From contig JALIZF010001819.1 in assembly GCA_029948255.1 (NCBI GenBank), forward strand, positions 558,001 through 622,000: a stretch of 64,000 nucleotides of DNA, given 5' to 3'. The notes below the pieces were generated by a model. The model was not told the DNA's origin. It saw only the letters and a program-made list of their open reading frames with translations, and made no database searches. The position numbers were made by a program, and so were the translations under genes. This DNA comes from Telmatactis stephensoni. Its lineage: Eukaryota > Cnidaria > Anthozoa > Actiniaria > Isophelliidae. Positions within the stretch are counted from its first letter, which is position 1. Every line of letters begins with the position of its first letter. Below are positions 1-11,830 of this stretch, piece by piece.

Positions 1-826
1 ACATGCAAAAAAATGGACGGATATTCTTTTCCCAATATCCCCCTCCCTTAGTCCGCTTTGGGGACAAAACGAAACGACCGACCCGGGTATAGATTTTACT
101 TTATGACGACTCAGTTTTCTCAGTCTAATGCTGATTCACGGTGACAAGCGATCCTGCAGACATGATTTCGTTTTGGTTTGACGCAGAAAAATCGCCTGAT
201 GGACGTCAATCATTCGTGAGGTTTCTAGACTGGCGGAACTACCGGACCCAAAATTCACTTTAAAAGCCTCTAAATAAAAAATAAACCTCACAGACGACTC
301 AAGTGAACGTCAATCTTTACTTTTGAGCACTTTTTTTAGTCACAATGTAATGAAAAATCCAACAAATCGAAAGCATTTCTAACAGGGTGTGTGACAGTTA
401 CAACCACAGGAAGCCCAAAAACTATCAAGACAAAATCGCACAGATAACAATATCCCGCTGTTACTTTCCCCCTGCAGAGCCTGCGTTCCTTACTAGATTA
501 ACGAATGATATAATAGTACTAGCTCATCATCTAATCTCCCTTTATGCTTACCAAGAAAGGAATGTACAAAGATACCTTTGCTTGTCAGATTTAATAATGG
601 TATATAATCAGTATATTTTCCGTGATTGTTTATTTGGTTGTTTACAAGTGATATATTTAACTTTGTGATGTCATCTTAACGCAAGCTCCTGTATTTAGCA
701 ATAAACATGACAATGCACTTCTAGTCACTCACGTCCCTGCTCACGTGCACAACATGTGAATATGCAGTAGTCTATATTAGCCAATAGAATCGCGTAATTT
801 ATTATACGTGTCACGTGAACATGCAT

Positions 827-831
827 TATAA
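827..831 (+). promoter_or_regulatory. Probable TATA box of the ferritin gene
   Basis: A TATAA lies about 40 bases before the iron-responsive element. A cap site 25-30 bases downstream would fall near 855, which puts the IRE within about 20 bases of the cap, where IREs must lie to block ribosome loading. The cap site is inferred. Confidence 0.4.
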
Positions 832-869
832 CTTAGCACGCAATCGAAGGAGCGTTCAGATGGATCTGA

Positions 870-898
870 TTTCTGCTTCAACAGTGATTGAACAGAAA
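870..898 (+). promoter_or_regulatory. Iron-responsive element (IRE) in ferritin 5' UTR
   Basis: The hairpin has every canonical part: a 6-bp lower stem (870-875 TTTCTG with 893-898 CAGAAA), an unpaired C at 876, a perfect 5-bp upper stem (877-881 TTCAA with 888-892 TTGAA) and the six-base loop CAGTGA (882-887). It is 71 bases before the ferritin ATG. In animals, iron-regulatory protein binds this structure when iron is low and blocks ferritin translation, so the same control is predicted here. Both stems pair without mismatch. Confidence 0.93.
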
Positions 899-969
899 TA
901 AGGTTGCAGTTGTTCTTACTCCCTTTGAATCAGTTTAACAAGACTTTCTTGTCCATCTAATTGCCCAAG

Positions 970-3031
970 ATGTCTCTGTGCCGTCAGAAGTATCACGAGG
1001 AGTGCGAGGCTGGAGTTAACAAGCAAATCAACCTTGAGTTGTACGCTAGCTATGCTTACCTCTCCATGGTAAGAAGACACTTTGTAATGACGATGCCATC
1101 TCAAACTTTCTTGCTCAAAAATCTTGTTTTTTTCAAAATCTCAACAGGCCTACCATTTCGATCGCGATGATGTGGCCCTTAAAGGATTCCATAAGTACTT
1201 CAAGAAGGCCTCCGATGAAGAACGCGAACACGCTGAAAAGGTATGATCGCGTTTCAAACCGTCCTTGTCTCTTCGCTTTTCCTTTCGTCATGAACCTTTC
1301 GTCATGACGGGGAAACATTACGTAAGTTTTTAAAAAATCGATCGATCTTCAAAGACACTAACAGTTTTCAATTGTTTTAACAGCTCATGAAGTTCCAAAA
1401 CCAGCGTGGTGGCCGTATTGTGCTTCAAGACATCAAGGTAAAGTTTCCACTCGCTTTCAAGTTCGAAAATAGCTGTAGGTGTCTTGTTGTTTAGGCGCCA
1501 TCTTGTTCTTGTTGCAGAAAAGTACGACACGTTGCGTAACAAAAAAAAAACGTCGAAGTATTTTTCAAACTTTGTAATTTCAAGAGGAAATAACTTACCT
1601 TTTTTGTGCTGTTTTATTTGTCACTTAAGCCAGAAATTGATATTTTTTTATTGTTTTGTGATAATAAAATCCTAGGTAAAATTGATTATTTTGGAACGTG
1701 CAGACGTGCAAGAAAGGAACTTGTAACCCGACACGGAAAGTTGCCACATCTTACCTTAAAAGTTTATCAAATCCTTAAAAGTCAGATTTTTCAGAAGAAA
1801 TACATTTAAATTATTTATAACGTTTTATAGGAATTTTTTAAACATTAAGTTATGCAACATTTATGTTAAGTTAAATTATTTTGAATTTATTATTCAAACG
1901 AAGCAGGTTTTTTCGTTCATTGTATTTGATTGCACCGTATTCATAGATCTCTTAAGGTGGAAAGTTTTTGAATTGAAGCTGATGTATCTATGGCAATACC
2001 ACAATTAAAATTGCATAATTATCATTGTGCAAGGTGGAAATTCCACGTCCAAATTTCATCCTTATTTGCTCAGGACATATTCAACCAGCTGATCCCCTCT
2101 CTCTTTGCTTTAACAGTCCTCTCTCTCTTTGCTTTAACAGAAGCCTGAGAATGATGAATGGGGTTGTGGCTGTGATGCAATGCAGACTGCACTTGATCTT
2201 GAAAAGCATGTCAACCAAGCTCTCTTTGATCTTCATGCTATTGCCGAGAAACATGGTGATTCCCAGGTAAGGTGGTTGTGCTAGCTTTGTCAGGTTTCAG
2301 AAACAACTCCTAGTTCTTACAGTCACTTCTTGTCTTTTGAACACATTATTGAGACCACACCACATCAGGATTAACTTTGTTAAAAGATTGCTAGACAGCT
2401 ACGTGTATATGTGTTTCAATATTCTGGAGTATTTAACTGACTTTTAAACATATTTTATGGACGTGAGTGACTGTATGTACTTGGTATTCAATGGTCTACC
2501 TAAGGTCATTGAAAATACTATTTATAAGCATTGATGAATACAGTAGAATCCTGATGCAGTGTTCAATAGCTTGAAATTACTACCGATTCCCTTAAAGTGA
2601 TTTTTCAATGCCCTAAAAACAAACTTCTTACAAAACAGACCAAGTTAATTTTGATTTCCCTTAAGGTTATCAGAGTTCTACTGTATTGTTATTGAAAATC
2701 TATGCATGCCGTCAACAAGCTTGCCATTCTGCTATCATCACTGCTCTCTTGTACATAAACTTTAAATGACTATACAATTTTAAATGCTTAAATACAAGAA
2801 GCATAGGCAAGAAAAAAAAAGTGAGGGGAAGCTGTTAGCTGCTGTTGCATGTTAAGAATATGTTAGCAATCACACATCTCTTCTTCCCAGATGTGTGACT
2901 TCCTAGAAGGCAACTTCCTTACTGAGCAAGTTGAGGCCATCAAAGAAATTTCAGGCTATGTCACCAATCTTAAGCGGGTTGGCCCTGGCTTGGGCGAACA
3001 CCAATTTGACCATGACACACTTGGAAAGTAG
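970..3031 (+). CDS. FTH: Ferritin, cytosolic H-type (ferroxidase) subunit
   Basis: This subunit of the 24-mer iron-storage shell oxidises Fe(II) and stores it as mineral. Coding exons are 970-1068, 1148-1240, 1384-1437, 2141-2266 and 2891-3031. All are phase 0 with GT/AG borders and give 170 residues, the usual length. The full H-type ferroxidase centre is present: E23, Y30, E57, E58, H61, E103 and Q137. No signal peptide precedes the four-helix bundle, so the product should be cytosolic. The ATG at 970 follows the 5' UTR that carries the IRE. A poly(A) signal AATAAA follows at 3059-3064. A second copy of the last exon lies downstream at 3247-3387. The intron before exon 4 ends in a duplicated acceptor tract. 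Confidence 0.96.
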
Positions 3032-3195
3032 TTGTAATCATGATAAGGATTTGTGTGAAATAAAATATCATTCATTGCACTGTTTTGCTGTGTTGTCTTA
3101 AGCTTGCTTATTCATCTTTGCACTTAAAGTAAGCTGGGTTAAAGTAATGCATCCATTTGAAAGCTGGTTAAGCAATTGTCCATCTTAAACTGTAA

Positions 3196-3387
<192 letters not shown>

Positions 3388-4112
3388 ATGATGGTACTTT
3401 GCACAGATTGTTTTCAACCTGGCTATGACTCAACAGCACACAGCTAAACTTGAATGATTTGTTACTTTATTGACTTTTGTTTTTTTGTTTTTAGTTTGCT
3501 GAAAAGCAATTGTCTGATTATTTGATTAAAAGGCTTTGCATTTTATAGATGTCTCATTTGATGACTTAATTTGAGAGGTTATTGCATAGAAGACTACTGT
3601 CAGCAAAGGGGATCACAAGACCTTTTGTGTTTGATGTTTTAATGATGTCATTATGGTCAGTGATGTGAAAAGACTTGCCAATGATCCCATTGAAACTTGA
3701 CCACTGGGAGTGAAAAGAGTGGTCATGTGATCACCTTTGCCATATGCCGTTTCCTGTGTACGTGTGGATCTTAATCTATTATATCAGAAACTTCCCCTTG
3801 CTGTCAAAATACACAAGAAATTCAATACATTTGTTGATTTTGATAATATGCCATTTTGAAATTTTCAACCAAAGTAATATTATACAAGATACCACTGCAT
3901 TGAGCAATCTGTCCATTTTAGCCTTGGTGTTTGGGAGGCAAATAGTTGGCATACAGTTTATTAAGATAACCAAATGTAGAACACAACCATAAAAAAACTC
4001 ATGGTAACCTCTGTGATGGTGGAATGCTGTGGAAAAGTTATGCTGAGCACTTGGGGTGCCATGAAGGATGGGTTGAGTTTTCATCGATGCCTTTGTAGTA
4101 AAATCATTTCAT

Positions 4113-6702
4113 TTAGGAGGGTTTGCATTCATTGGGAATGTCTGATGGCATGTTCGGAATGCCTGGCATGCATCCTGGTCCTAATGGTGCCCCGGGAACC
4201 TGCAAGAAAATTGTAATTATTGAATCTAGAAGAGCTCATGAGATGTCACACAGCTGCATTGTGTTAAATGAACATTAAAATTTCTTGTGCAATATCGAGA
4301 GTCCTGGCATTTTCCAAATTTAAACACCCAGAATGCAACAGATAGCATCTAAATTTTCAAAATTTACTGGGGGAAGCATGCCTCAGACCCCCTAGAGTTA
4401 TGTGCCTTATTACTTCATTGGAAAACCCAGAATACCAATGATGAAAGACGATGCAATAGCTGACATGAGTTACACTTCACTTGCCACATACAAAAGTATC
4501 AAGATGAGGCTACGTGCATAAAGCTCAGTCATTCGTAACAAGACAAAGTTTTAGCATGTAGCCTTGTTCTGAATCCTTTGTAAATATTGGCAGGTAAATA
4601 AAATGATAAATTTGGGGGTAGCTCATCACTTTTCTTGTTGGCAAGTGCTGAATTACGAAGGGCGCAGCTCGACATGATTGAGTCGAAAGAATACAAAGGC
4701 GCTTTCATTACGAGACAGTTGCACATTTACATACAAATTTACATACACACGTAGCAGCCACCATACGACCCATGTCTGATCACGGAGCACAGCTTAGATT
4801 GAAACTACAGATAGTTTGTTTTTACTGAGGGAGGAAAAACCGCAGTACCTGGAGAAAAAAAACTCGAAGCAAGGGAGAGAACGAACTCAAGCCACGTGAT
4901 GCCCTGTTCGGGAATTGAACTCGGGACCACAGAGGTGACAGACCAGTGCTCTCACCGCTCGGCCACCCTTGCTTCCCAGGGTGGAGCATATCTCACAACT
5001 GGACTATTCATACTTACCATCTTGCCCACAAGCTCTTCAGGTGGTTGTCCACATTCCTGCATCTGAAACATTCACAGCCTCTTATCAGTCCATATAATGA
5101 CCCAGCTGTCCAAACAGTACAGTGGAGTAGGCAATGTGGGCTGTATAATTTCTGTGCCCTATGAGGAGTTCCTTTCATAATAATTATTTCTCTTTGGGGT
5201 ACCCCTACCAAGTGGGCTATTTTCTTACCACAGGAAGCCCAATGTATTGATCTTGGTTATCAATTTATGGTACAATCAACACCATGGTCAAATGTATTTT
5301 AGCGAAGAAAACCTAGGTACAAATTCTTATAAAAACATTCCACTGATCATAAGAAGTTGTATTGTTTAGTTCCAGAAAATATTCATACCCCCACCATGGA
5401 GGGAATTTGTAAATGGGTACCCCTATCCTCTGGAACTTCCATTTTTCTTCCATACAAACTCTGTAATTTTGTTCTTTCTCTGACCCCCTCTCCTCCCCGC
5501 CCCTCCAGAATTTCAAAATCCGTCCGTGGTGGGGGTTCGCATATTTTCTGGAACTACACATATTTTACGGATTTCTCACCTTTTGCATTAAATCCATGAT
5601 TGTCTCAAATCTTTTCTTTTGTGTTTCTTCAGAATCATCAGGTTTCTCTTTTTCATATTCTTGACATAACTGTCCAACAAGCTCATACTGTTTGGTATAT
5701 CTAGCATGTTCTTCATCTGAATGGTCAGACTTGTGTTCTTCCAACCAGGCAGGATACTGACAATACACATAACAAAAATTGGAAATTATTTATTATTAAG
5801 GTAATTCCGTAGTTTTGCAGTGCGCATCTCTACTGCGCATAGCATAGTTCAGCCTATTTTGATTTGTTTGATTGTAAAATATATATATTTGACTTAAAAT
5901 TATGCAAGCTTTAGTCTTATGAAGTTTTGAACAGTAGACATGCTCTAAGAGGCGCTTTAGTGGTTACTCGCCTCAGTCCTCTTCGGTCACAGGCTGTTTA
6001 CGACGTCTTGTTTCACACTTTAGCGCGGAAACGAGCACGGGCACCTATTCTTTTTATTTTTGCAGATCAACGGTAATAAGGTTCTCCATCATATATATAA
6101 TTATAGTCAATATTCCATTTCCAGTTTTTTAGACATTTTATAAAACGTGCAGTTGGAAGGTGCTTTCACGCTGCTTCAAGGGCACGTACTATCAACCAAT
6201 TTTACCTTCTTTCTTGTAGCAAACGCATTTTTACAACAATTTATTGCATCATAATACTAGGCTATTGCCCAAAGAGAGAAAATGAGCTCATATTAGTCAG
6301 CTAGCACTGCTCAGATTTAAGAAATTAATTATTTTTGACACGATTTTGATCTTCGAATCTTGAGCCCTCAAGACACAAAAGATGGTGTACTTTAAAGCAA
6401 TCTAGCACAAAAACGGCTACGGTGACCCCCATTTTTTGTTTCATTTTTGGGATAAGCAACTCAAAAATTATCACTATGTGAAGTTTTATGAGAATTCCAT
6501 TTCTAGTTTTATTTCTACGGAATTACCTTAATATATCATAAAATGCTAGAGTGGTGGCACTTAATCCGTGAAACAAAATCTAAGTCTAATAGTCTAATCA
6601 AAACAAAAGAAAACAATAGAAATAGTGTCTATTTTTGAGAGCTTTGGTGTTATTTATCAATAGGTTGGTAGCTCACGGGCAGATTTAGAGGAGAGGCACG
6701 GT

Positions 6703-6733
<31 letters not shown>

Positions 6734-9303
6734 TACAGGGGATGCAGATCCTCTTCTATCCTCATTGATGCTCAAATGTTAATGGGTTAAAGTTCTTTTT
6801 CATAATTTGTGATGTCATAGGTACTATGGTTACCTTATCATATAATTCTTTTAAAGAGGGATACAAAATTTCTTTTGCTAATAAGTTCTTCATCATTCCT
6901 TGCATAAGTGGCATCATGTCCAACCCATCACCACTATCAAGCCCCATTGCAGACATGGCCTTCACAAAGTCATCTCCAAAAGCATCTGGATTCTATGATA
7001 TATATATATACAAGATATTGACTGTATATTTATTTATCTGAATTAGATTACATGTGACAAATCTTACACTTTTTATTTTCTTGGAATTGTCATAGTTACC
7101 TCCAAGTCTCTGGCATTCTGTGCCATTTCATTCATTGTTTTGGTCAAGTTTTCTTCAAAAGCATTCATGGCATCTGGATTTTCTAACAATAAATTTTTGG
7201 TATAAAATACATTTTACTGAAAATCATAAATAAGCCAGGAATTATTAATAGTAGCTTAGTGAGAACTATCTCTACTCTATAAGTAGTTCACACAATAAAA
7301 TAGATTTTATTACTAGTCAAGAGTGGTTTTTATTAAGACGACGTGAAACGAAGTGCACTAGTTATAGTGTAATAGTCAGATAAATTATATAATAATAGAA
7401 AACAAAGGAATTAGAGTGTAGTAGCGCCTAAATATACTTTAGACTGTGTATTTCACGGGTTTATGAAAACTGCTATTATTTTCATATAACTGTGAAAACA
7501 GTATTGGCAAAGCATGGCGAGGTCTGTGCTCAGGAATTTTCGTTTTTTTTTACAAAAAAAAAACCAGTGATGGCAATGGCCATGCATGGTCTAGCTGTTT
7601 CACACTCGTATGGAAATTCCTCTATAAACTTAACATGTACTTAAACACTTACCAAGACTGTGAAAAAGTGTTGTTTCATAACATTTTGACTCAATGAGAC
7701 AATATTGAATAAATTTAACTTAACACTGTTCACAGCCAGATATTCCGCAATATACACTGGGTACCAGAGTTTTTTTTCCTGGTGAGTGCAAAGTGCGAGC
7801 CAAGGAAAAAAATCCCTCTGGTGGTCATGGCTGTCGGCAACCTCACTTCCGTGCTGCACCACCTCAATTCCATGCAAATCTCATCAAACTGGTTTATAGA
7901 CATAATGTTTTACATAATGTACTAACTGTCAAAAGGAAAAGCTTTTGTAGTGTGGCCTTGATTAGTTTATATAGAATATACAACATAGATTTATTGATAG
8001 CTGGTTCTCTTTGCAAAGCTTATGTAATGATGACTCATATGCTTCTAAGAGATCACTACAAATCATTGTCTGTAATGTGACCACTAAAATCCCCAGGGGG
8101 GAACTCCCTTATAAAAGTGGTAGGGATGCTCGATGGAGGATTTTGAAAATGACCTGAAAGATAATAATATTATTATGCATAAATTATTGGAGATGCCAAT
8201 TTTATACCCTAAAAGGTACAACCACAAGAATATTCGTATGTAAGATTGTTTCAATCGATCTTTATGTGATTTTCGTTATTCCCCCCCCCCCTTCCTGTCT
8301 GGTATGCGTTTTCGAAAACTGACAAGCTAATCCAATTGTAGTATTTTCCATGTTCAAATGTGTTTAAACCAGGTCTATTCCCTAGGGATAATGTATTCTA
8401 ATGATATTTCATGTCCTATTAATAAGCTTTGATGCACTTAGGATGCTAACCAAATGTTAGAGTTCATTTCTTGAAGTGCAGTGGAAATGAGGCTGCCAAC
8501 AGCTGTGACCAGAGAGATTTTTCCCTCAGCTTGCACTTTAATGTGCTCACAAATCAGAATTGCTGGGGTGCATCCATACCTTTGCGAATCCAAAGACAAT
8601 GAAGCGGTATAGCCATGTTGGATGACCAAACAATAAACGCTAATGAGAAATCTTTTGTTCAAGGTCAACCAAGATGGCTGCTGTGACGTCACATGCACCC
8701 CAGCAATTTCAGGGGAAAAATCAATCCCTGTGGAACTCAGGGACTAAATTCAAGATACCTTTGGATGCTGCTTGCTTGGCTGAATGAGCTAACTGATTCA
8801 AATGAGCCATGAAGTCTGCATCTTCAACTCCACCCATCTTCTTCATAGCATCCTCTAAATCTGCAGCAGCTTCAGCAAAACTTTCAGCAAAGATTTTACT
8901 CAATTCATCTTCAGTGGGTTGCTTGTCTTCTTGATCTTCTGGCGCACTTGTAGACTCTGTGGCTTTGTCTTCTGCATTTGAGCTCTGGTTATTTGCCTTT
9001 TTAGTCGATGGAGTTGCTGGTTTGTCGAAGTCGTCTAGGGCACCTTAGAATGGTATAAAGAGCAAACCATATCAACGTAAATTCATTGCTCTTAATTCTT
9101 AAGCTTATGTAATGATGAAATATAATATTCACAAAGGGAGATCAAAAGGCAATGGTAAAAATCTACCAAAGCAAATAGAAAGTTCAATAGAAGCTACACG
9201 AGATCAGCTTAACTTTTTTTAATGTTTCAAGATAATCAGCAAAATACTCTCAAATGAAAAACTTACTATCGAGCAATTCATCAAGTTCATCATCGTCCGC
9301 CAT
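4113..9303 (-). CDS. PEX19: Peroxisomal biogenesis factor 19
   Basis: PEX19 is the cytosolic chaperone and receptor that delivers peroxisomal membrane proteins to PEX3. Exons in gene order are 9267-9303, 8759-9043, 7100-7182, 6834-6992, 5580-5756, 5018-5062 and 4113-4199. Phases join exactly to 873 nt (290 residues; human 299). The N-terminus DDELDELLDSALDDFDK is the PEX3-binding helix. Exon 4 holds the conserved core LLAKEILYPSLKELY, exon 5 starts YPAWLEEHK, and exon 6 carries GQPPEELVG. The C-terminus is NECKPS, a CaaX-like farnesylation box with Cys287 fourth from the end. Introns contain several foldback elements. The start lies 198 bp from the PCBD start on the other strand. Confidence 0.95.
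4770..4977 (-). mobile_element. tRNA-derived SINE, minus strand
   Basis: On the minus strand an RNA polymerase III A box TGGCCGAGCGG (4955-4965) is followed by a B box GTTCAATTCCC (4910-4920) at tRNA-like spacing. The tRNA-like head does not close an acceptor stem, so it is a SINE, not a tRNA gene. It sits in the last PEX19 intron. A fragment with the same tail (GAGGGAGGAAAAACC) is seen near 52742-52800. Confidence 0.65.
5369..5555. repeat. Foldback element (MITE-like) in PEX19 intron
   Basis: AGTTCCAGAAAATATTC with CCCCCACCA at the left end is mirrored as TGGTGGGGG with ATATTTTCTGGAACT at the right end. The element stops about 25 bases before PEX19 exon 5. No coding capacity is visible. Confidence 0.7.
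5800..6527. mobile_element. TTAA-flanked non-autonomous element, copy 1
   Basis: Terminal inverted repeats GGTAATTCCGTAG and CTACGGAATTACC are flanked on each side by TTAA (5796-5799 and 6528-6531), the target duplication made by piggyBac-type transposases. The 728-bp interior has no long frame. It shares GCGCATCTCTACTGCGCAT-like and GGTGACCCCCATTTTTT motifs with the copy at 25710-26467. It lies in PEX19 intron 4. Confidence 0.8.
6701..6734. repeat. (GT)n followed by poly-G microsatellite
   Basis: A short GT dinucleotide run passes into an uninterrupted run of G. It lies in the PEX19 intron before exon 5. Confidence 0.9.
8558..8708. repeat. Foldback element in PEX19 intron
   Basis: AATTGCTGGGGTGCAT at the left is mirrored by ATGCACCCCAGCAATT at the right, a perfect 16-bp terminal inverted repeat around about 120 bp without coding potential. 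The element ends about 50 bases from PEX19 exon 2. Confidence 0.8.
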
Positions 9304-9501
9304 CTTGAAACACTATCCGAAGTTACCACGAACGCATTACGACAAAGAACCGATTCAAGTGCTTCTACCCACAATGCATTGCGTCATTATTACCTTTGCC
9401 GATTCGATTCTGTGCAGTTGTCAAGCGCAAGTCGCAGTTTTTATCTGTAAATTTTCTGAAAAAGAAGTTTTTTCAATGCAGTAAAGAAGTGCGTGCACTA
9501 A
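9304..9501. promoter_or_regulatory. Bidirectional promoter region, PEX19 / PCBD
   Basis: Only 198 bp separate the PEX19 ATG (minus) from the PCBD ATG (plus). No obvious TATA box lies at the expected distance for either gene. Both 5' UTRs and the core promoters must fit in this interval unless distal 5' UTR exons exist. Confidence 0.6.
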
Positions 9502-10783
9502 ATGCTGACATTTCACATTATGTCGCAGAGTTTGAAAACAATACGTTTGGTTGGTGCCCAGTGTCCCCGAAGATTGCAGTACTGTCTCTTTCACTTATCT
9601 CGACAGGTACATGGGTTTACATGCAAGGGCGGATCCAGGGGGAGGGTCGCGGGGGTCAGGACCCCCCTGTGTTCATCAATGAATATGTCGTGAATTGGCG
9701 ACAGCAGTAATTTTTTTCTGTGAAAAGACTCACTTTTAACATTCACTGAAATATCACTAAGCAATGCCAACCCTCTACCCATTCAGTTGTAAATATCATA
9801 TTTTTGTTTCTAATGAAAAGTGTTAAAAAATCACTAGTCTAAGCAATTGATGTCATATTTTCAGCGAGTTTCAATAGCTTAAGACCTTTTCGTTTGGGTT
9901 CCCTGTTTGTAAATGTCACGTGACCCCCACCTTTGAAAAATCCTGGATCCGCCCAAGGTTGACATGGGTTAATATACTGCAGTAGAACTACAAGTAGATT
10001 ATGTTTGAACTTACTTTTAAAGGAACTCAGAAATTTATTAAGATGGCAAAATGCAAAAACACTGGTTTGAAAATTATTTTTTTGTTTTTCATAAATGTTG
10101 CACATCATGCATGTTTCCACAGGGAGCCCAATAGGTGAGCCTTTTAATATGCCTCATTTGTATAAATCAAATTTCAAGATACAGAGGCAAAGATTTGAAG
10201 CAAATAACTCAATTCTGACAAATATCCAAATTTCAATGGGAAGTAAGTTCAAAGTTCCCCAACAAAGTTCTTCGTGATCTTCCAAAGTGGGACTTGAAGT
10301 ACTTCCAAACATTAAGTGCATCCCGCACATCCTGGATTTCTAAATTAAACAATGTTAAATTTAGAAACCTGGGATCCACTTTTATAAAATAAGTCAAAAG
10401 TAAACACTCATAAAAGTATGAAATTGAATGTCAAATTGATTTGTCCCAACTGTCACATTATTTTGCAGTCAGCTGCAAGAGCCACCAAACTAACTGAAGA
10501 TGAGCGGCAAAATGCTTTAACATCTCTTCAGTCAACTGGTTGGTCAGGTGTAGTTGGGCGTGATGCAATTCACAAGGAGTTTCAGTTCAAAAACTTTAAT
10601 CATGCCTTTGGATTTATGACTCGTGCAGCTTTGCTTGCAGAGAAAATGGACCACCATCCTGAATGGTGTAATGTCTATGGAAAGGTACAAGTAACACTGA
10701 CTACTCATGACTGTGGTGGGTTGTCGAAAAATGATATGAAGATGGCAAATTTTATGGATAAAGTTGCTGTGGGATTGAAATGA
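9502..10783 (+). CDS. PCBD: Pterin-4a-carbinolamine dehydratase (DCoH family)
   Basis: The enzyme dehydrates 4a-hydroxytetrahydrobiopterin during recycling of the cofactor of aromatic amino acid hydroxylases; in vertebrates it also dimerises HNF1. Exons are 9502-9606 and 10469-10783, joined in phase 0, giving 139 residues. Exon 2 carries the whole domain, with [19 protein letters not shown] and the catalytic KMDHHPEW. The tail [19 protein letters not shown] is nearer to vertebrate PCBD2 than PCBD1. Exon 1 encodes 35 residues that are basic, Ser-rich and free of acidic residues, which looks like a mitochondrial presequence. A second ATG is at residue 7. Exon 1 was chosen for phase, donor (CAG|GTACAT) and family precedent, so it is less certain than exon 2. 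Confidence 0.88.
9627..9954. mobile_element. Terminal-inverted-repeat element in PCBD intron
   Basis: GGGCGGATCCAGG at the left end is mirrored by CCTGGATCCGCCC at the right end. The 328-bp body is non-coding. It lies 20 bases after the PCBD exon 1 donor, so it occupies the start of the intron. CAAGG-like bases flank both ends, but no clean target duplication was settled. Confidence 0.75.
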
Positions 10784-10991
10784 TCCAGAGACATCATGGC
10801 AAGAAGACCACCACAGTTCCCGTTTGGACCTTGACGTTGCAGTTGCTTTGTATTCATGTATGTGAAAACATTCATAGTTTTGTGCTATGGTGGTTCAAGA
10901 GGGGCACTACTCTTGGGAGCAAAACAGTGGAATAATGGAAATAATGTTGAAGTTGTGAAATTCTTAGCTGAGAAAACATTTTTCAAAGCAT
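10784..10991. other. PCBD 3' UTR and flank
   Basis: This A/T-rich stretch follows the PCBD stop. No further coding signal was seen before the SINE at about 10992. Confidence 0.4.
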
Positions 10992-11215
10992 GACTGGTAG
11001 TATGGTTAAGTGGTCAGAGCATGTAATATCGTGCAATATATCCTGCGGTGCCAAGTTTAAGTCCCACTCTGGCCATTTTAAGCTAGCTAAGGTTGTATTT
11101 TTGTTCTTGGTGGCCCCTAGAACTTTCACATTCAACTTCTGGCCATGCTTGTAAATTAAACTGGTGCACCTCCTTTTGCTTATTATTTAGTTTAGTTATT
11201 TAGTTCTATGTAGAG
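10992..11215 (+). mobile_element. tRNA-derived SINE, degenerate copy
   Basis: The head GGTTAAGTGGTCAGAGCA and the segment AAGTCCCACTCTGGCCA resemble the A-box and B-box halves of the SINE at 45811. The body shares TTCTGGCCATGCTTGTAA with that copy. The Pol III boxes are decayed. Confidence 0.6.
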
Positions 11216-11310
11216 GCTGGCCACAAATTTGCCAGTTTTATAGCAATTAGCTGTCATGCAACAGATACCCTCTTTAAATAAAGACAGTAATTGTTTATTT
11301 GCATTTAATA

Positions 11311-11454
11311 GAGGCTTTGCACCATCACATGACGGCAGCCATGACAGGAGACAGGAATTATAATAGAGTCTGGACTAATCTGGTTTACATGAGAAAGAGA
11401 CTCTATTGTTCCTGCCCCATCATGGCTACCATCACGTGATGGTGCAAAGCCTCT
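11311..11454. mobile_element. 144-bp MITE, near-perfect foldback
   Basis: Almost the whole element pairs with itself. GAGGCTTTGCACCATCACAT is mirrored by GATGGTGCAAAGCCTC, with AGACTCTATT-like sequence in the centre. TA flanks both sides, consistent with a TA target duplication. Confidence 0.8.
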
Positions 11455-11830
11455 ACAACAGACTAAAGGCATAGAAAAAGGTAAAACAACTGTACATCAT
11501 CAAGAAATATTTTATTTGGTTTTTAGGCTTGCAGCAAATACACACACATGTAATGCATGACAATGTTATGTACATGTATAATTGAAACTGTAAGATTAGA
11601 TTTACACCAAGTAAATTTATTCAAATATAATTTATATACCAATCTTTTAATATATAGTCAATACAAATGTTAAAAAACCCTATTAACAGTAACTTTCTGA
11701 CAAATATACAGTATCTAAAATATATTCACACCCAATGATTACAGAAGATGGATAAAATGGATATCAGATAAACTGATTATAAATTCAATCAGAACCAGTG
11801 TGGTGTTTTTAGTTGACTTTAAAAATGTTT

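Noticed and set aside
387..668. 93-aa open frame upstream of ferritin
   Set aside because: No recognisable motif, no good promoter or splice context, and composition typical of non-coding A/T-rich sequence.
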